The position numbers and the translations under genes are program-made. This document shows, piece after piece, positions 51,510 to 61,315 of a stretch of DNA of 64,000 nt (within the stretch, counting starts at the first letter, position 1; each line of letters begins with the position of its first letter). Where the stretch lies: the NCBI GenBank assembly GCA_965230525.1, contig OZ246008.1, positions 3,782,001 through 3,846,000 on the forward strand, given 5' to 3'. Origin of the DNA: GCA-002733465 sp965230525 (GTDB taxonomy: Bacteria; Pseudomonadota; Gammaproteobacteria; Enterobacterales; Kangiellaceae). Below the pieces are notes generated by a model. The model was not told the DNA's origin. It did not search any database and was given only the letters and a program-made list of their open reading frames with translations.

Positions 51510-54005
51510 TTAGTTTTTAGTAAAGTCTGATTTTTGCAACGTGCTTTCGAATAGCTTTTCTAACGCTCGAGTATATTTCTCAGAATCAAATAGCGGCAGA
51601 TTTAACTTGTTTGTTGTTAGCTTATTAGTAATTGCTTTCAGCTTATTTCTATTCTGGTACAGCTCAATCGCTTTGTTCTGGTAATCGCCAAAATTTTCGC
51701 AGATGAGTTCGCATAACTCAGCGGCAGAAAGAATACTACCAGCAACTCTTGAAATAAATGTATTGCCAGCAATGGTAACTACCGGAACGTTCGCCCAAAG
51801 TGCATCGTTGGTACTGGTGTGACCGTTAACAGGGAAGCTATCTAAGACCAGATCTGCACATTGCAGACGCGCTAAATGTTGCTCAGGCGATACTTTCTCT
51901 GCAAAGATAATCCGCCCTGGAGCAATACCCTGTTGAATAAAATAGTCTTCAATATTACGCTGTGCTAGCTCTGAAATAGCCAAACACCAAAGCACGCTAT
52001 CGTGACATGCTTGCAAAATTTGACTCCAAGCATGAAGCAAATTCTCATTCAATTTGTAACCTTGGTGAAACGCTGCAAAAACAAATTGTGCTTCCTTCAA
52101 TCCTACCGACTTTCGATCTGGCGGCGCTAAAAGCGTTCGTTGGTTGTCGCTAGGCTGATAGCAGTTTGGCATGAGTAAAGGTTGCTCATCAAACTCTACC
52201 TGCTTATTTTTGACTATAAAAGGATCGACAATTATATAATCGACTAACTTAGCCCCCATCGACGCAGGATAGCCAAGGTAGTTGATTTGCACTGGCGCTA
52301 AATCAGCGAGTAATATTTCTGACAGACTATTTTGGGTAAACCCTTTAAGATCGACCAAAATATCAAGTTTGTCATTCTTGATTTGATTGATGACTTGAGC
52401 GATAGATTGGCTACTCACATCGTTAAAATTTTCAATCGCATTGACTACTCGCTGCCGCAGTTCAGACTGGTCATCTGGCCCATAAGAGTAGCCAAACACT
52501 TCAAATTTTTGTTGATCATGAAGCTCTAGCACTCTGGCCAATAAGATGGAAGTAGCATGAAGATGAAAGTCAGCTGATAAATAACCGAGCCTAATTCGCC
52601 TAGTCCTTGTCCCAGAAGCAGTAGCAGAAGCAGTAACAGTTGCAGTATTAAGTCTCTCATCGCATTTGCGATCGCCGACTCGACGCGAAGTAGTCTCGGT
52701 GTCCTGGTATTTTTGAATATGCTGCTTAACCCAAAGCTGAGCCACTTTTATTTGCTCTACGCTGTGACTTGACTCTAGTGTAATCATGCTAAAAGGTGGC
52801 ACATCCACAACATCTTTCGACTCGATGATATGGCGTAGTTGTGATTCTATCGCTGTGGCTGTTTGCCAACTACAGGTTTGACGTAAACTGTGTAAATAAG
52901 GCGCGTAGGCAGCAAAATAGTCATGTGTTTGTTCCAGCAATTCGGAGAAATAGTTGGCTGCCATTTGATAGTTCTTTAGCTGCAGATGACAAATTGCTAA
53001 ATTGTAAATCGCGTCTGCTAAGCAAGTCCTTTGAGACAAAATGCTTTCGGAGGTGCCACTTTGGGAGGTACCGCATTGAGAGTAAGCACTTTCAAAATAA
53101 TCTTTAGCTAATTCAAATTGTCTTAGTTGAAAATAGTACTTACCTACCTCTTGTAATAACTCAATCGATGAATTGTTCTTTTCTAGTAGCTCTTGGTAGG
53201 TCTCAAACGCCAATTGAACGTTACCGTTAAGGCGTGAAATTTTGGCTTTGAGCAACTTCGCTTCAAGGTAATCCGGGCTAGTCCCCAATGCTAACTCAAT
53301 ATGATTTAGAGCGAGCTGCCCTTGGTTTTGTTGGTGATAAATATTAGCCAAATTATAGTTGGCGACCGCATGCTCAGCCTCGATAGAAGTGACTCTTAAA
53401 AGATGTGCTTTAGCTTGTTCGAGCTCTCCCTGCTGTAAATTGATTGCTGCTAAGTTATTTAGCGCGTCGGTTTGATTGGCATTTAGTTTTAACACTTTAG
53501 AATAGCATTGTGCTGCTTGTTCAAAATTGGCTAAACCAAAAAAACAATTACCATACTGCAACCAAACTTGCCAATCAGAGGGATATAGAATCGAGGCTTG
53601 TTCTAACAAAGGCAACGCGTTTTCAGCAAGGCCATTTTTGACTAGCATCGTCGCCAAGCGGAAGCTTATCGATTTATCCTGGCTAAACCTTAGTTCATAA
53701 GATTGAGACAGTGCGGTCATCGCTCCTATATTGTTAGCTTCAATATAAACATTGCTAAGCGATAAATAAAACTGTGACTTATCCGGAGAAATTAGTATCG
53801 CTTTCTTTAGCCATTTTTCCGCCTTGCTAAGATGCTTTTGTTGCAAGTAGACCAAGCCCAACAAATGACATGCATCAAAGTGATTAGGGCTGGATTTTAA
53901 GACTTTTTTATAAAGTGACTTAGCCTTGACCAGATCTCCCACCTGATGAAATTGCACCGCGTGATGATAGTTTTGCTCACTGAGATCACTTGCCTTTTTT
54001 TTCAA
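51510..54005 (-). CDS. TPR / OGT-like (SPINDLY family) glycosyltransferase
   Basis: An 831-residue protein. TPR repeats fill about residues 12-370. After a low-complexity Thr/Ala linker (TATVTASATASGT, near 460) comes a GT41-like catalytic region (about 470-800): RIRLGYLSADFHLHATS, VQINYLGYPASMGA, AAFHQGYKLNE, LVLDSFPVNGHTSTNDALWANVPVVT and SRVAGSIL. The Lys and Asp used by OGT for UDP-sugar binding have plausible counterparts. It most probably glycosylates flagellin on Ser/Thr, judging from its place between the cap genes and flgL. The start is TTG at 54005 with AAGGA six bases upstream. It meets the GNAT gene tail to tail. Confidence 0.88.
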   Translation of the reverse strand: MKKKASDLSEQNYHHAVQFHQVGDLVKAKSLYKKVLKSSPNHFDACHLLGLVYLQQKHLSKAEKWLKKAILISPDKSQFYLSLSNVYIEANNIGAMTALSQSYELRFSQDKSISFRLATMLVKNGLAENALPLLEQASILYPSDWQVWLQYGNCFFGLANFEQAAQCYSKVLKLNANQTDALNNLAAINLQQGELEQAKAHLLRVTSIEAEHAVANYNLANIYHQQNQGQLALNHIELALGTSPDYLEAKLLKAKISRLNGNVQLAFETYQELLEKNNSSIELLQEVGKYYFQLRQFELAKDYFESAYSQCGTSQSGTSESILSQRTCLADAIYNLAICHLQLKNYQMAANYFSELLEQTHDYFAAYAPYLHSLRQTCSWQTATAIESQLRHIIESKDVVDVPPFSMITLESSHSVEQIKVAQLWVKQHIQKYQDTETTSRRVGDRKCDERLNTATVTASATASGTRTRRIRLGYLSADFHLHATSILLARVLELHDQQKFEVFGYSYGPDDQSELRQRVVNAIENFNDVSSQSIAQVINQIKNDKLDILVDLKGFTQNSLSEILLADLAPVQINYLGYPASMGAKLVDYIIVDPFIVKNKQVEFDEQPLLMPNCYQPSDNQRTLLAPPDRKSVGLKEAQFVFAAFHQGYKLNENLLHAWSQILQACHDSVLWCLAISELAQRNIEDYFIQQGIAPGRIIFAEKVSPEQHLARLQCADLVLDSFPVNGHTSTNDALWANVPVVTIAGNTFISRVAGSILSAAELCELICENFGDYQNKAIELYQNRNKLKAITNKLTTNKLNLPLFDSEKYTRALEKLFESTLQKSDFTKN

Positions 54006-54143
54006 TGGTAATCCTTAGACATTCATTCTTACTAGGGTAAGCGCTATTTCATGCATTGTCCAAAGTTCTGAAAAGTTTGATGACTTAATGAGCTTTGGCA
54101 GATTGAATTAATCGAGCACCCACACTCAATATTTTATACTGGC

Positions 54144-55358
54144 TTATAGGAAATTAAAAAGATTTAACCCTTGGATTCTAACAAAGCTTGCCTGAGCCGC
54201 TTCAAGGACGACCAACTGTTGAGAATATCGGGATGAGGCCTCAATAATATCCAAATCGCGAACGTCGGAAAGACTACTTTTATTTGTGATAATTTGTGAA
54301 AGATTACTATCGAATTCCGATTCAATGGCATTTAATCGGCCACCAATTTTACCTCGCACAACATTAATGTTATCCATATGGCGGTTAAGTGATTCTTGCA
54401 CATTGGTTAATTGATTAGAAAACTCTGCCCTCCCCGCTTCGGTGTCAGTAAAGCTTCCGATTGCCGCGATAGCATCTTGCACCACCGAAAAAACACTCTG
54501 TGATTGACTGGGGGAAATATTCAGTTCATCTCCAACATCAGGTTCACCTCTTACATTAACCGTTACACCGTTAAAGGTAATCGCGTTATCTGGCTGATAA
54601 ATGGTGGCTGGCACAATGGTTGAGCCAGATGTATCCCCCGTCACCGTATAAGTTGTGTTATTACTCGCGTCAGTAGCAAAGGTAATGGTGTAAGCCTCTG
54701 CAAGAAAGTTCGGCGGAGCTTGATAACTGCCTTGGGTAATAATTGCACCGCCGGTATTAGCCGCATCTGAAGCAACCGTAAATTTGCCATTACCATTCTT
54801 AACATCAACAAACACTTCAAATCCCGAATCAGAAACAGGCTCCACAACACCGCTACTGACTCTCAACAGACGCTGGTTTTGGTCGCCATTGTATGAAATA
54901 TTTCCGCTGGCATCCTGGATAAAACTTTGAGATTTAACTTTACCGCCGCTAAAAAGATAATCCCCATTAGCATTTTTAGTATTTGCTAGTCCGGTCAATT
55001 CTTTTAAACTTTCTTCTAATTCAACACCAATACTATCGTATTCATTTTTAGTATAAGAACCATTTCCAAGGGCAACGGTTAACTCTCTTATTCTAAACAA
55101 AATATCATTGGCGCTAGTCAGAACTGTTTCTTCTAACTCGTTGCTTGCGCGTGCGGCATCGCCATTTTTATTATACTGTTCTAGCTGCGCTATTTCAGCC
55201 GTTAAGGCACTAATTGCTGTAGCTGCTACAGGATCGTCAGACGGCTTTAAAACTCTTAACTGAGTTGATAGCTGCAGCTGAGTATGTTGGATCTCAGCTT
55301 GCCGCAGCAGCATTTCTCGAATACCGGCACTTGTAATTTGTGAAGTTGAGATTCTCAT
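54144..55358 (-). CDS. flgL: Hook-filament junction protein FlgL
   Basis: A 404-residue FlgL (HAP3). The flagellin-like N terminus (MRISTSQITSAGIREMLLRQAEIQHTQ) and C terminus (VVLEAAQASFVRIQGLNLFNFL) enclose a variable middle. It joins the hook to the filament with FlgK, 24 bp upstream. The 138-base gap after it shows no clear terminator before the glycosyltransferase gene. Confidence 0.95.
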   Translation of the reverse strand: MRISTSQITSAGIREMLLRQAEIQHTQLQLSTQLRVLKPSDDPVAATAISALTAEIAQLEQYNKNGDAARASNELEETVLTSANDILFRIRELTVALGNGSYTKNEYDSIGVELEESLKELTGLANTKNANGDYLFSGGKVKSQSFIQDASGNISYNGDQNQRLLRVSSGVVEPVSDSGFEVFVDVKNGNGKFTVASDAANTGGAIITQGSYQAPPNFLAEAYTITFATDASNNTTYTVTGDTSGSTIVPATIYQPDNAITFNGVTVNVRGEPDVGDELNISPSQSQSVFSVVQDAIAAIGSFTDTEAGRAEFSNQLTNVQESLNRHMDNINVVRGKIGGRLNAIESEFDSNLSQIITNKSSLSDVRDLDIIEASSRYSQQLVVLEAAQASFVRIQGLNLFNFL

Positions 55359-55382
55359 GATTAAAGCCTTTGTTTAAACTGC

Positions 55383-57386
55383 TTATCGAACCGAGTCAAG
55401 CACCGTTTGGAACAGCGTTCTTGCCACATTGATCACTTGCGCAGAGGCTTCGTAGGCTTGTTGAAACTTCAACAAATTAGCTGCCTCTTCATCTAAATTA
55501 ACACCCGACAAGTTATCCCGTCGCTCTTGCGTTTGAAACATAATACTTTCGGCCGCATCTCGTTTAATTTGCGCAGACTGAGTATTGACCCCAACTCTTC
55601 CTATGATTCGACCAAAGGCTTGTTGATAGGTGGAGGTGCCATTATCCAATCCGGCAAACTGTTGCAGATCTGCTAATAACGCAGCATTTTCATTATTTCC
55701 GCTACCATTATTGTTATAGCTAATATCAAAACTATCACCGGGCTGTGGATCCCCATTGAGAGTAATATCATATCCATAACTGTTAAACGGAGCACCCGCT
55801 AAGGCGAGCATGTCGTTGTCTTGACCTGGCACATAACCTGCGATGCCTCCGGTGATCAAAACTGGGCTGCCAGTCGACATATCGTATATTGAAAATTCTC
55901 CCGCGACTCCCGGTGGAGCGTCAAACTCAATTCGTATCGGTGGATCCAAATCATAAGCCACGTTGGTGAATTGGGTTGTCGATGTATCAGTAACAGTGAC
56001 TCCCGAGATTGCGCCACTACCAATATTAGACAAAGATTGCTCTGCTCTGATCGGCGACGCGGCGGCGATTTCTTCGGCAGTTGTTATGGCGACGGCAAAG
56101 TCTCTGGAGAAGTTTCTAGCCGGTTGTATTTCAAAAGAATCACCATTCACAGCAGCACCAGATAAAAAGTTTATGCTAATCCCTTGTGCGGCTAATTGCA
56201 CTGTGTCGGGTAGAACTCCCGGAGGCGCAAATGTAGCGACAGTAGTATTGGTAGATTGATCGACTAATTGGTAATTACCACCTTGCAAAAACAACGTGTA
56301 GTCAGAATCTCCCAATAGTGCAGGGTCATCGATATTAATACTTAAATCAACATTACCGGTATTATTAAGATTATCGAAGACTCGGGAATCAGCAATCGCT
56401 GCGTCGTTAATATCAGTGAACAAGTTGGTACCTAAATCATTATTTAAGTCGATACCCAGTCTATTTTGTTGGTTAAATGTATCTGCGACAGAAAGAGCAA
56501 CCCGTCCCAAAGTATTGAAAGCGGGTTCTATAATATCGGCTGTCACTGCCAATAGACCACCTAACTGCCCACCTTCAATGTTGTTAGTAATTTCAATTGA
56601 TGAGCTACCAGATGCCAAACTTAAACTCATTTCTCTTGGGTTTTGAGAATTAGGTGCGGCTAGTAGTTGATTAGAAATTGCACCAACAACTAAAGATTGC
56701 CCCGAACCAATAAAAACATTAATACTTCCGTCTGTCTGACGAGTGGTTTGCACTGCCACCAACTCACTAATGCGCTGAATGGCAACATCGCGTTGGTCAA
56801 GTAAATCAGGCGGCGGGTTTCCGGGCGCACCGGCGATTCGAGTATTTAAGTTTGCGATTGAATTACCTAGTGCTGTAATTTCCTCGGCCACCGAGGCGAT
56901 ACTTGTATTAATCTGCGTGACTTGTGCGTCTAACTGGGCGTGAATAGAGTCGAATCGTGAAACTAGCCCTTCGGCTTGGCTCAACATTACTTGCCGAGCA
57001 GCAACCGATGCGGGGTCATTCACAACACCGCTAAGTGCGGAAAAAAAACTTTGTAGGGAATTGTCTAATCCGTTTTGGCTGTCCGCCAATAATCCATCAA
57101 CTCGATCAGCTTGCGCGAGGTAGGCTTCCAATTGTTTAAAGTTGGCGGTTGCAGACTGGATCTCTAGTTGATGCGTTTGATCAAATATTCGTTTAACTTG
57201 TCCTACTTCTACGCCCGATCCGAAATAATTACCACCGATGAATTCCGGCAACCGCTGTTGCTGTGAAACACGTTGTCGACTATAGCCTTCAGTATTAGCG
57301 TTGGCAATATTGTGGGAGGTTGTATCGAGCGCCGCTTGATTCGTTAGCAACCCAGAGACGCTGATGCCAAATATATTTACCGGCAT
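55383..57386 (-). CDS. flgK: Hook-filament junction protein FlgK
   Basis: A 667-residue FlgK (HAP1). The rod-type N terminus (GLLTNQAALDTTSHNIANANTEGYSRQ) and the C terminus (GVNLDEEAANLLKFQQAYEASAQVI) are conserved; the middle is a large, acidic, variable domain. It is the first junction protein on the hook. A 90-bp gap separates it from flgJ; I see no convincing promoter in it. Confidence 0.96.
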   Translation of the reverse strand: MPVNIFGISVSGLLTNQAALDTTSHNIANANTEGYSRQRVSQQQRLPEFIGGNYFGSGVEVGQVKRIFDQTHQLEIQSATANFKQLEAYLAQADRVDGLLADSQNGLDNSLQSFFSALSGVVNDPASVAARQVMLSQAEGLVSRFDSIHAQLDAQVTQINTSIASVAEEITALGNSIANLNTRIAGAPGNPPPDLLDQRDVAIQRISELVAVQTTRQTDGSINVFIGSGQSLVVGAISNQLLAAPNSQNPREMSLSLASGSSSIEITNNIEGGQLGGLLAVTADIIEPAFNTLGRVALSVADTFNQQNRLGIDLNNDLGTNLFTDINDAAIADSRVFDNLNNTGNVDLSINIDDPALLGDSDYTLFLQGGNYQLVDQSTNTTVATFAPPGVLPDTVQLAAQGISINFLSGAAVNGDSFEIQPARNFSRDFAVAITTAEEIAAASPIRAEQSLSNIGSGAISGVTVTDTSTTQFTNVAYDLDPPIRIEFDAPPGVAGEFSIYDMSTGSPVLITGGIAGYVPGQDNDMLALAGAPFNSYGYDITLNGDPQPGDSFDISYNNNGSGNNENAALLADLQQFAGLDNGTSTYQQAFGRIIGRVGVNTQSAQIKRDAAESIMFQTQERRDNLSGVNLDEEAANLLKFQQAYEASAQVINVARTLFQTVLDSVR

Positions 57387-57476
57387 ATTAGGTTCCTCTT
57401 AGCGATTGTTGATAACTTGATCATGATATTCTCTCTTGCAAGACTGCTTTGTTTCATTGGAATCAAATCGTGATGA

Positions 57477-58628
57477 TTACTCTGACGCAGTAAACGGCTT
57501 TACACCATTCTCGTAAATATTAATAACTTTATCCGCATAATTTGGATCAGTCGCATAGCCCGACTGCTGAAGCGCTTTGATATAACTCTTAGCATTTTCC
57601 ACGGCATCAAGGGCTTGTTGATATCGAGGGCTCGACTTGACAAATTCAACGTAGTCGACAAAGCTCTGTTCGAAACTTTCATACATGCGAAAGTGCTGTT
57701 GGCGTTTTACAAACGTACCCTGTTCAACTTCTAAAGTATTAGCTTTAACACTGTCACCTGACCAGCCATCACTGTCTTTGATACCAAACAGGTTATAACT
57801 TGGCTTACCTGAAGCATCGTGCATTATGTATTTCCCCCAACCAGTTTCTAACGCGGCTTGCGCCACTAGTAGTTTTGGATCGACCCCGAGTTTGGAGGCA
57901 ATTTTTTTGGCCGTTGGTAAAAGCTTCTTAATAAAAGACTGCGCGTTTTCGAAAAGCGATTTTTTCTCCGCTAATTGATTCACCCCGAGCTGGGTAGAAT
58001 TCTGTGAAACCGCATTATCTAGCTGCAAACTTGCTGCAGATACTTTTTCAAGATAATTAGATTGATTTATTCTGTTTACCGCGGGAGTAACGGCTTCGTA
58101 TCGATGAGTTTGCAGTATAGGGTCAGTAATACCACCGACAGTTTGATTCGATAATGAATCAAGCTTGTTTTCATATTTTTCGTATGGCTTATGATTATTT
58201 GCCTCGCCCACTGACTGAATTTGTATTTCCGCTTCTGCCTGTTTTTCTCGATGAGTTCGCGGAAGAAATTCTGATATCGATTGAACTGGCTTCTTGGATA
58301 AGTCCTCCCCAAGTAAGTCGCGTGTCAAAAGTTCGGCAATCCCTAGGTTGCCTTTTTGTGATAACTCAACCGATAGCTGCTCGTCCAACATGCCAACAAA
58401 CATTTTTTCTTGCTGACTAGAAAACATCGAGTCCTCGCCTATCACTTCACTTGCCTGACGCATAGACTTGAGCATCATATTCATAAAGAAAGCTTCAAAT
58501 TCTTTAGCGGCAGCTTTGATCGCTGCGTGTTGATCATCCTTCGCTTGCTTGCGAATTTTGTCCAGTGAATTCAAATCATTGTAAATACTAGGACTGGATT
58601 GAATTTGGCGAGCCGCGGTGTTCATCAT
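57477..58628 (-). CDS. flgJ: Rod assembly protein and muramidase FlgJ
   Basis: A 383-residue two-domain FlgJ. The N-terminal rod-binding domain (about 30-120) has AAKEFEAFFMNMMLKSMRQAS. The C-terminal glucosaminidase domain (about 225-380) has the catalytic glutamate in LLVAQAALETGWGK and a YATDPNYADKV motif. It cuts peptidoglycan so that the rod can pass. Its ATG shares one base with the flgI stop (TAATG). Confidence 0.95.
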   Translation of the reverse strand: MMNTAARQIQSSPSIYNDLNSLDKIRKQAKDDQHAAIKAAAKEFEAFFMNMMLKSMRQASEVIGEDSMFSSQQEKMFVGMLDEQLSVELSQKGNLGIAELLTRDLLGEDLSKKPVQSISEFLPRTHREKQAEAEIQIQSVGEANNHKPYEKYENKLDSLSNQTVGGITDPILQTHRYEAVTPAVNRINQSNYLEKVSAASLQLDNAVSQNSTQLGVNQLAEKKSLFENAQSFIKKLLPTAKKIASKLGVDPKLLVAQAALETGWGKYIMHDASGKPSYNLFGIKDSDGWSGDSVKANTLEVEQGTFVKRQQHFRMYESFEQSFVDYVEFVKSSPRYQQALDAVENAKSYIKALQQSGYATDPNYADKVINIYENGVKPFTASE

Positions 58629-59755
58629 TAAATAACAACTAACTCGCCACTGATTGCTCCGGCTATTTTTAATGCTTCCAAAATAGCCATGACATCACCA
58701 GGCGCTGCACCGACCGCATTAACCGCTTCAACAAGTTGTTGTAAGGTTGCGCCAGGTTGAAAATGAAACATTCGATTATTCTCTTGTTCTATTTCGAGTT
58801 GAGTATCTTGAGTGATTGCCGTCTCACCAGCTTGAGCCAGCGCACCAGGTTGAGTGACTTGTTGATTCTCTTTGATCTTGATGATCAGGTTGCCATGTGC
58901 AATCGCTGCTTCTTTAAGGTGAATATTTTTTCCTATAATAATGGTACCTGTGCGAGAATTAACCACGATTTTAGCGATCCCTTCTGCCGGAGCCACTTCA
59001 AGATTTTCGATCACCGAAAGATAATTAATGCGTTGTGCGCCATCACGTGGCGCAGTAACTTTTATACTTGTTGCATCAATCGGTTCTGCTGCCTTAGAAC
59101 CAACCAGTAAATTTATTTGCTTAGCCAAACGCATTGCTGTTGTGAAGTCCGGCTGATGTAAATTAAAAACAATATGTTCCGTTTCCATAAAGTTGGTAGC
59201 AACCGTTTGTTCAACCGAAGCACCATTTGGAATTCTTCCCACGGTGGGAACATTGACGGTTATCGAAGAGCCGTCGCCGCCTTGTGCTCCAAAGCCGCCA
59301 ACAACAAGGTTGCCTTGAGCAATGGCATAAACTTGACCATTAACCGCCTTCAGTGGCGTCATGATTAAAGTACCACCACGTAAGCTTTTTGCTTCGCCCA
59401 AACTGCTCACCGTTACATCGATTGTCTGTCCTTTTTTTGCAAACGCAGGTAAGTTTGCATGCACCGCAACAGCAGCAGTGTTCTTTAATTTAAGTTGCCC
59501 CCCGGCAGGCACATTGATCCCAAAACGTGCCAACATGGTTCTAAAGGTTTGTTCTGTGTACTTGGTCTTTTCACCGGTACCATCTAGCCCTACTACCAAT
59601 CCGTAGCCGATTAGTTGATTCTCACGAACCCCTTGTACCGAAGTAATATCTTTTATTCTCTCTGCCAATAGATCGCACGAGACAAAACTAGATACCAAAA
59701 CTAGTCCGGCGACGAAAATCGGTTTACAGATAGATTTTAAATTAATTTGAGTCAT
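58628..59755 (-). CDS. flgI: Flagellar P-ring protein FlgI
   Basis: A 375-residue FlgI with a signal peptide (about 1-31, hydrophobic core FVAGLVLVSSFVSC). The mature protein shows RIKDITSVQGVRENQLIGYGLVVGL, GGTLIMTPLKAVNGQVYAIAQGN and the C-terminal PGDVMAILEALKIAGAISGELVVI. It forms the periplasmic P-ring. It lies 24 bp after flgH. Confidence 0.96.
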   Translation of the reverse strand: MTQINLKSICKPIFVAGLVLVSSFVSCDLLAERIKDITSVQGVRENQLIGYGLVVGLDGTGEKTKYTEQTFRTMLARFGINVPAGGQLKLKNTAAVAVHANLPAFAKKGQTIDVTVSSLGEAKSLRGGTLIMTPLKAVNGQVYAIAQGNLVVGGFGAQGGDGSSITVNVPTVGRIPNGASVEQTVATNFMETEHIVFNLHQPDFTTAMRLAKQINLLVGSKAAEPIDATSIKVTAPRDGAQRINYLSVIENLEVAPAEGIAKIVVNSRTGTIIIGKNIHLKEAAIAHGNLIIKIKENQQVTQPGALAQAGETAITQDTQLEIEQENNRMFHFQPGATLQQLVEAVNAVGAAPGDVMAILEALKIAGAISGELVVI

Positions 59756-59779
59756 TGTATTATTCCGCGTTGTTACTGC

Positions 59780-60463
59780 TTAGAACGGCCACCAACCTGA
59801 ATTAAAGAATCGGCTTAACCAACCTTCTTCGTTGACTTCAGCAAGTGGACCAGTGCCACCATAATAGATTCTCGCGTTAGCAACTTTAGTTGATTCAACT
59901 TGATTATCTTTATTAATATCTTCCGGTCTTATTAGCCCCGACACTCGAATAAATTCATTGCCTTGGTTTAGTGCAATCCACTTTTCGCCTTTAATCATTA
60001 AGTTGCCATTGGCAAATACTTTTTGCACTGTGACACTAATTGTCCCTTGGAGTAAGTTACTTTGTTTGCTATCCGTTTCCGCCTTGAATGCGTTTGCGCT
60101 ATTGATCGATAAACCAAGATCGGTGGTTCCACCACCCACGCTAAGCGTGTTTCCAAACGCAATCGGTGCAGTGGTGCTTAAACCAGTATCTTTTGATAAT
60201 TCAGTATCCGCATTTTTGGTTGCTCGAGTATTTTCGGTTAACACAACAGTGATAATGTCACCTTCTCTTAGGGCTTTCTTATCTTGGAACAACATCTTAG
60301 CGGTGGCCACATTGTAGATAGAACCAGAGCTTTGCGCGTTATCACTTGCTTCTACTGGATAACTCGGCGCCCAGTTAGGATCATCTTCCACTTCGTGATG
60401 ATAGATGGTGGTACATCCGGACAATATTAAAATACAACCTGCTAACAAAATTGGCTTAAGCAT
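59780..60463 (-). CDS. flgH: Flagellar L-ring lipoprotein FlgH
   Basis: A 227-residue lipoprotein. The signal peptide ends in the lipobox LSGC. The core has GDIITVVLTENTRATKNADT and LMIKGEKWIALNQGNEFIRVSGLIRPEDI. It forms the outer-membrane L-ring. The ATG at 60463 has GGAG seven bases upstream; a TTG two codons earlier is less likely. It follows flgG by 14 bp. Confidence 0.95.
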   Translation of the reverse strand: MLKPILLAGCILILSGCTTIYHHEVEDDPNWAPSYPVEASDNAQSSGSIYNVATAKMLFQDKKALREGDIITVVLTENTRATKNADTELSKDTGLSTTAPIAFGNTLSVGGGTTDLGLSINSANAFKAETDSKQSNLLQGTISVTVQKVFANGNLMIKGEKWIALNQGNEFIRVSGLIRPEDINKDNQVESTKVANARIYYGGTGPLAEVNEEGWLSRFFNSGWWPF

Positions 60464-60477
60464 GATCAACTCCAGAC

Positions 60478-61266
60478 CTATAAGGTTTGATTAACAAACT
60501 GCAGCATTTGATCGACGGCTGACAATACTTTGGCATTGGTTTCATAAGTTCGTTGCGTTTCGATCAACGCCACTAATTCCTCAACGCTCGAAACATTAGA
60601 CGTTTCTAGTTGTCCACCAAGCAATTGCCCGACGCCATCTAAACCCGGCGTACCAATTACCGGCGTACCACTGCTACCTGTTTCTAAAAAGATATTGCCG
60701 CCAGCAGACTGAAGTCCTGCCGGATTGATAAAGGTAGCCAAGGTAATGTTAGCTATTGTGGTTGGCGCTGCAGCGCCCTGCTCTTGAATTGTAACTGTGC
60801 CATCTAAACCGACATCAAAACTAGTCGTATTTGGCGGAATAGTAATTCCAGGATCTAGCACAAAACCGCTACCAGAAGTTACGATTTGGCCATTCTCATC
60901 AGTCGCAAAATTTCCCGCTCGAGTGTATCCAATGGTTCCATCTGGCATTTGAATTTGAAAAAAACCATTGCCTTTTATGGCCATATCGAGTGGTGAGTTT
61001 GAGGTTTGAAAACTTCCTTGTGTATGCTGTTTTTGAGTAGCAACCACTTTTGCACCAGTACCAACTTGTAAGCCCGATGGTAACTTAGTATCTTGTGACG
61101 ACTGGGCACCCGATTGACGAAAATTTTGATAAAACAAATCTTCAAAAATCACTCGATCTCGTTTAAATCCATGAGTACCAGCATTGGCTAGATTGTTCGA
61201 AATAACCGCCAAATTGGTGGTTTGTGCTTCAAGTCCGGTTTTAGAAACCCATAGGGCTGGATGCAT
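60478..61266 (-). CDS. flgG: Distal rod protein FlgG
   Basis: A 262-residue rod protein. MHPALWVSKTGLEAQTTNLAVISNNLANA at the start, GNGFFQIQMPDGTIGYTRAGNF in the middle and ETSNVSSVEELVALIETQRTYETNAK at the end are typical of FlgG. It builds the distal rod that passes through the P and L rings. It is 49 bp after flgF. Confidence 0.96.
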   Translation of the reverse strand: MHPALWVSKTGLEAQTTNLAVISNNLANAGTHGFKRDRVIFEDLFYQNFRQSGAQSSQDTKLPSGLQVGTGAKVVATQKQHTQGSFQTSNSPLDMAIKGNGFFQIQMPDGTIGYTRAGNFATDENGQIVTSGSGFVLDPGITIPPNTTSFDVGLDGTVTIQEQGAAAPTTIANITLATFINPAGLQSAGGNIFLETGSSGTPVIGTPGLDGVGQLLGGQLETSNVSSVEELVALIETQRTYETNAKVLSAVDQMLQFVNQTL

Positions 61267-61315
61267 AACTATTACCTCTGTTCTAATTCGTTTGTTGTGC
61301 CTGACTTGCTAACCA

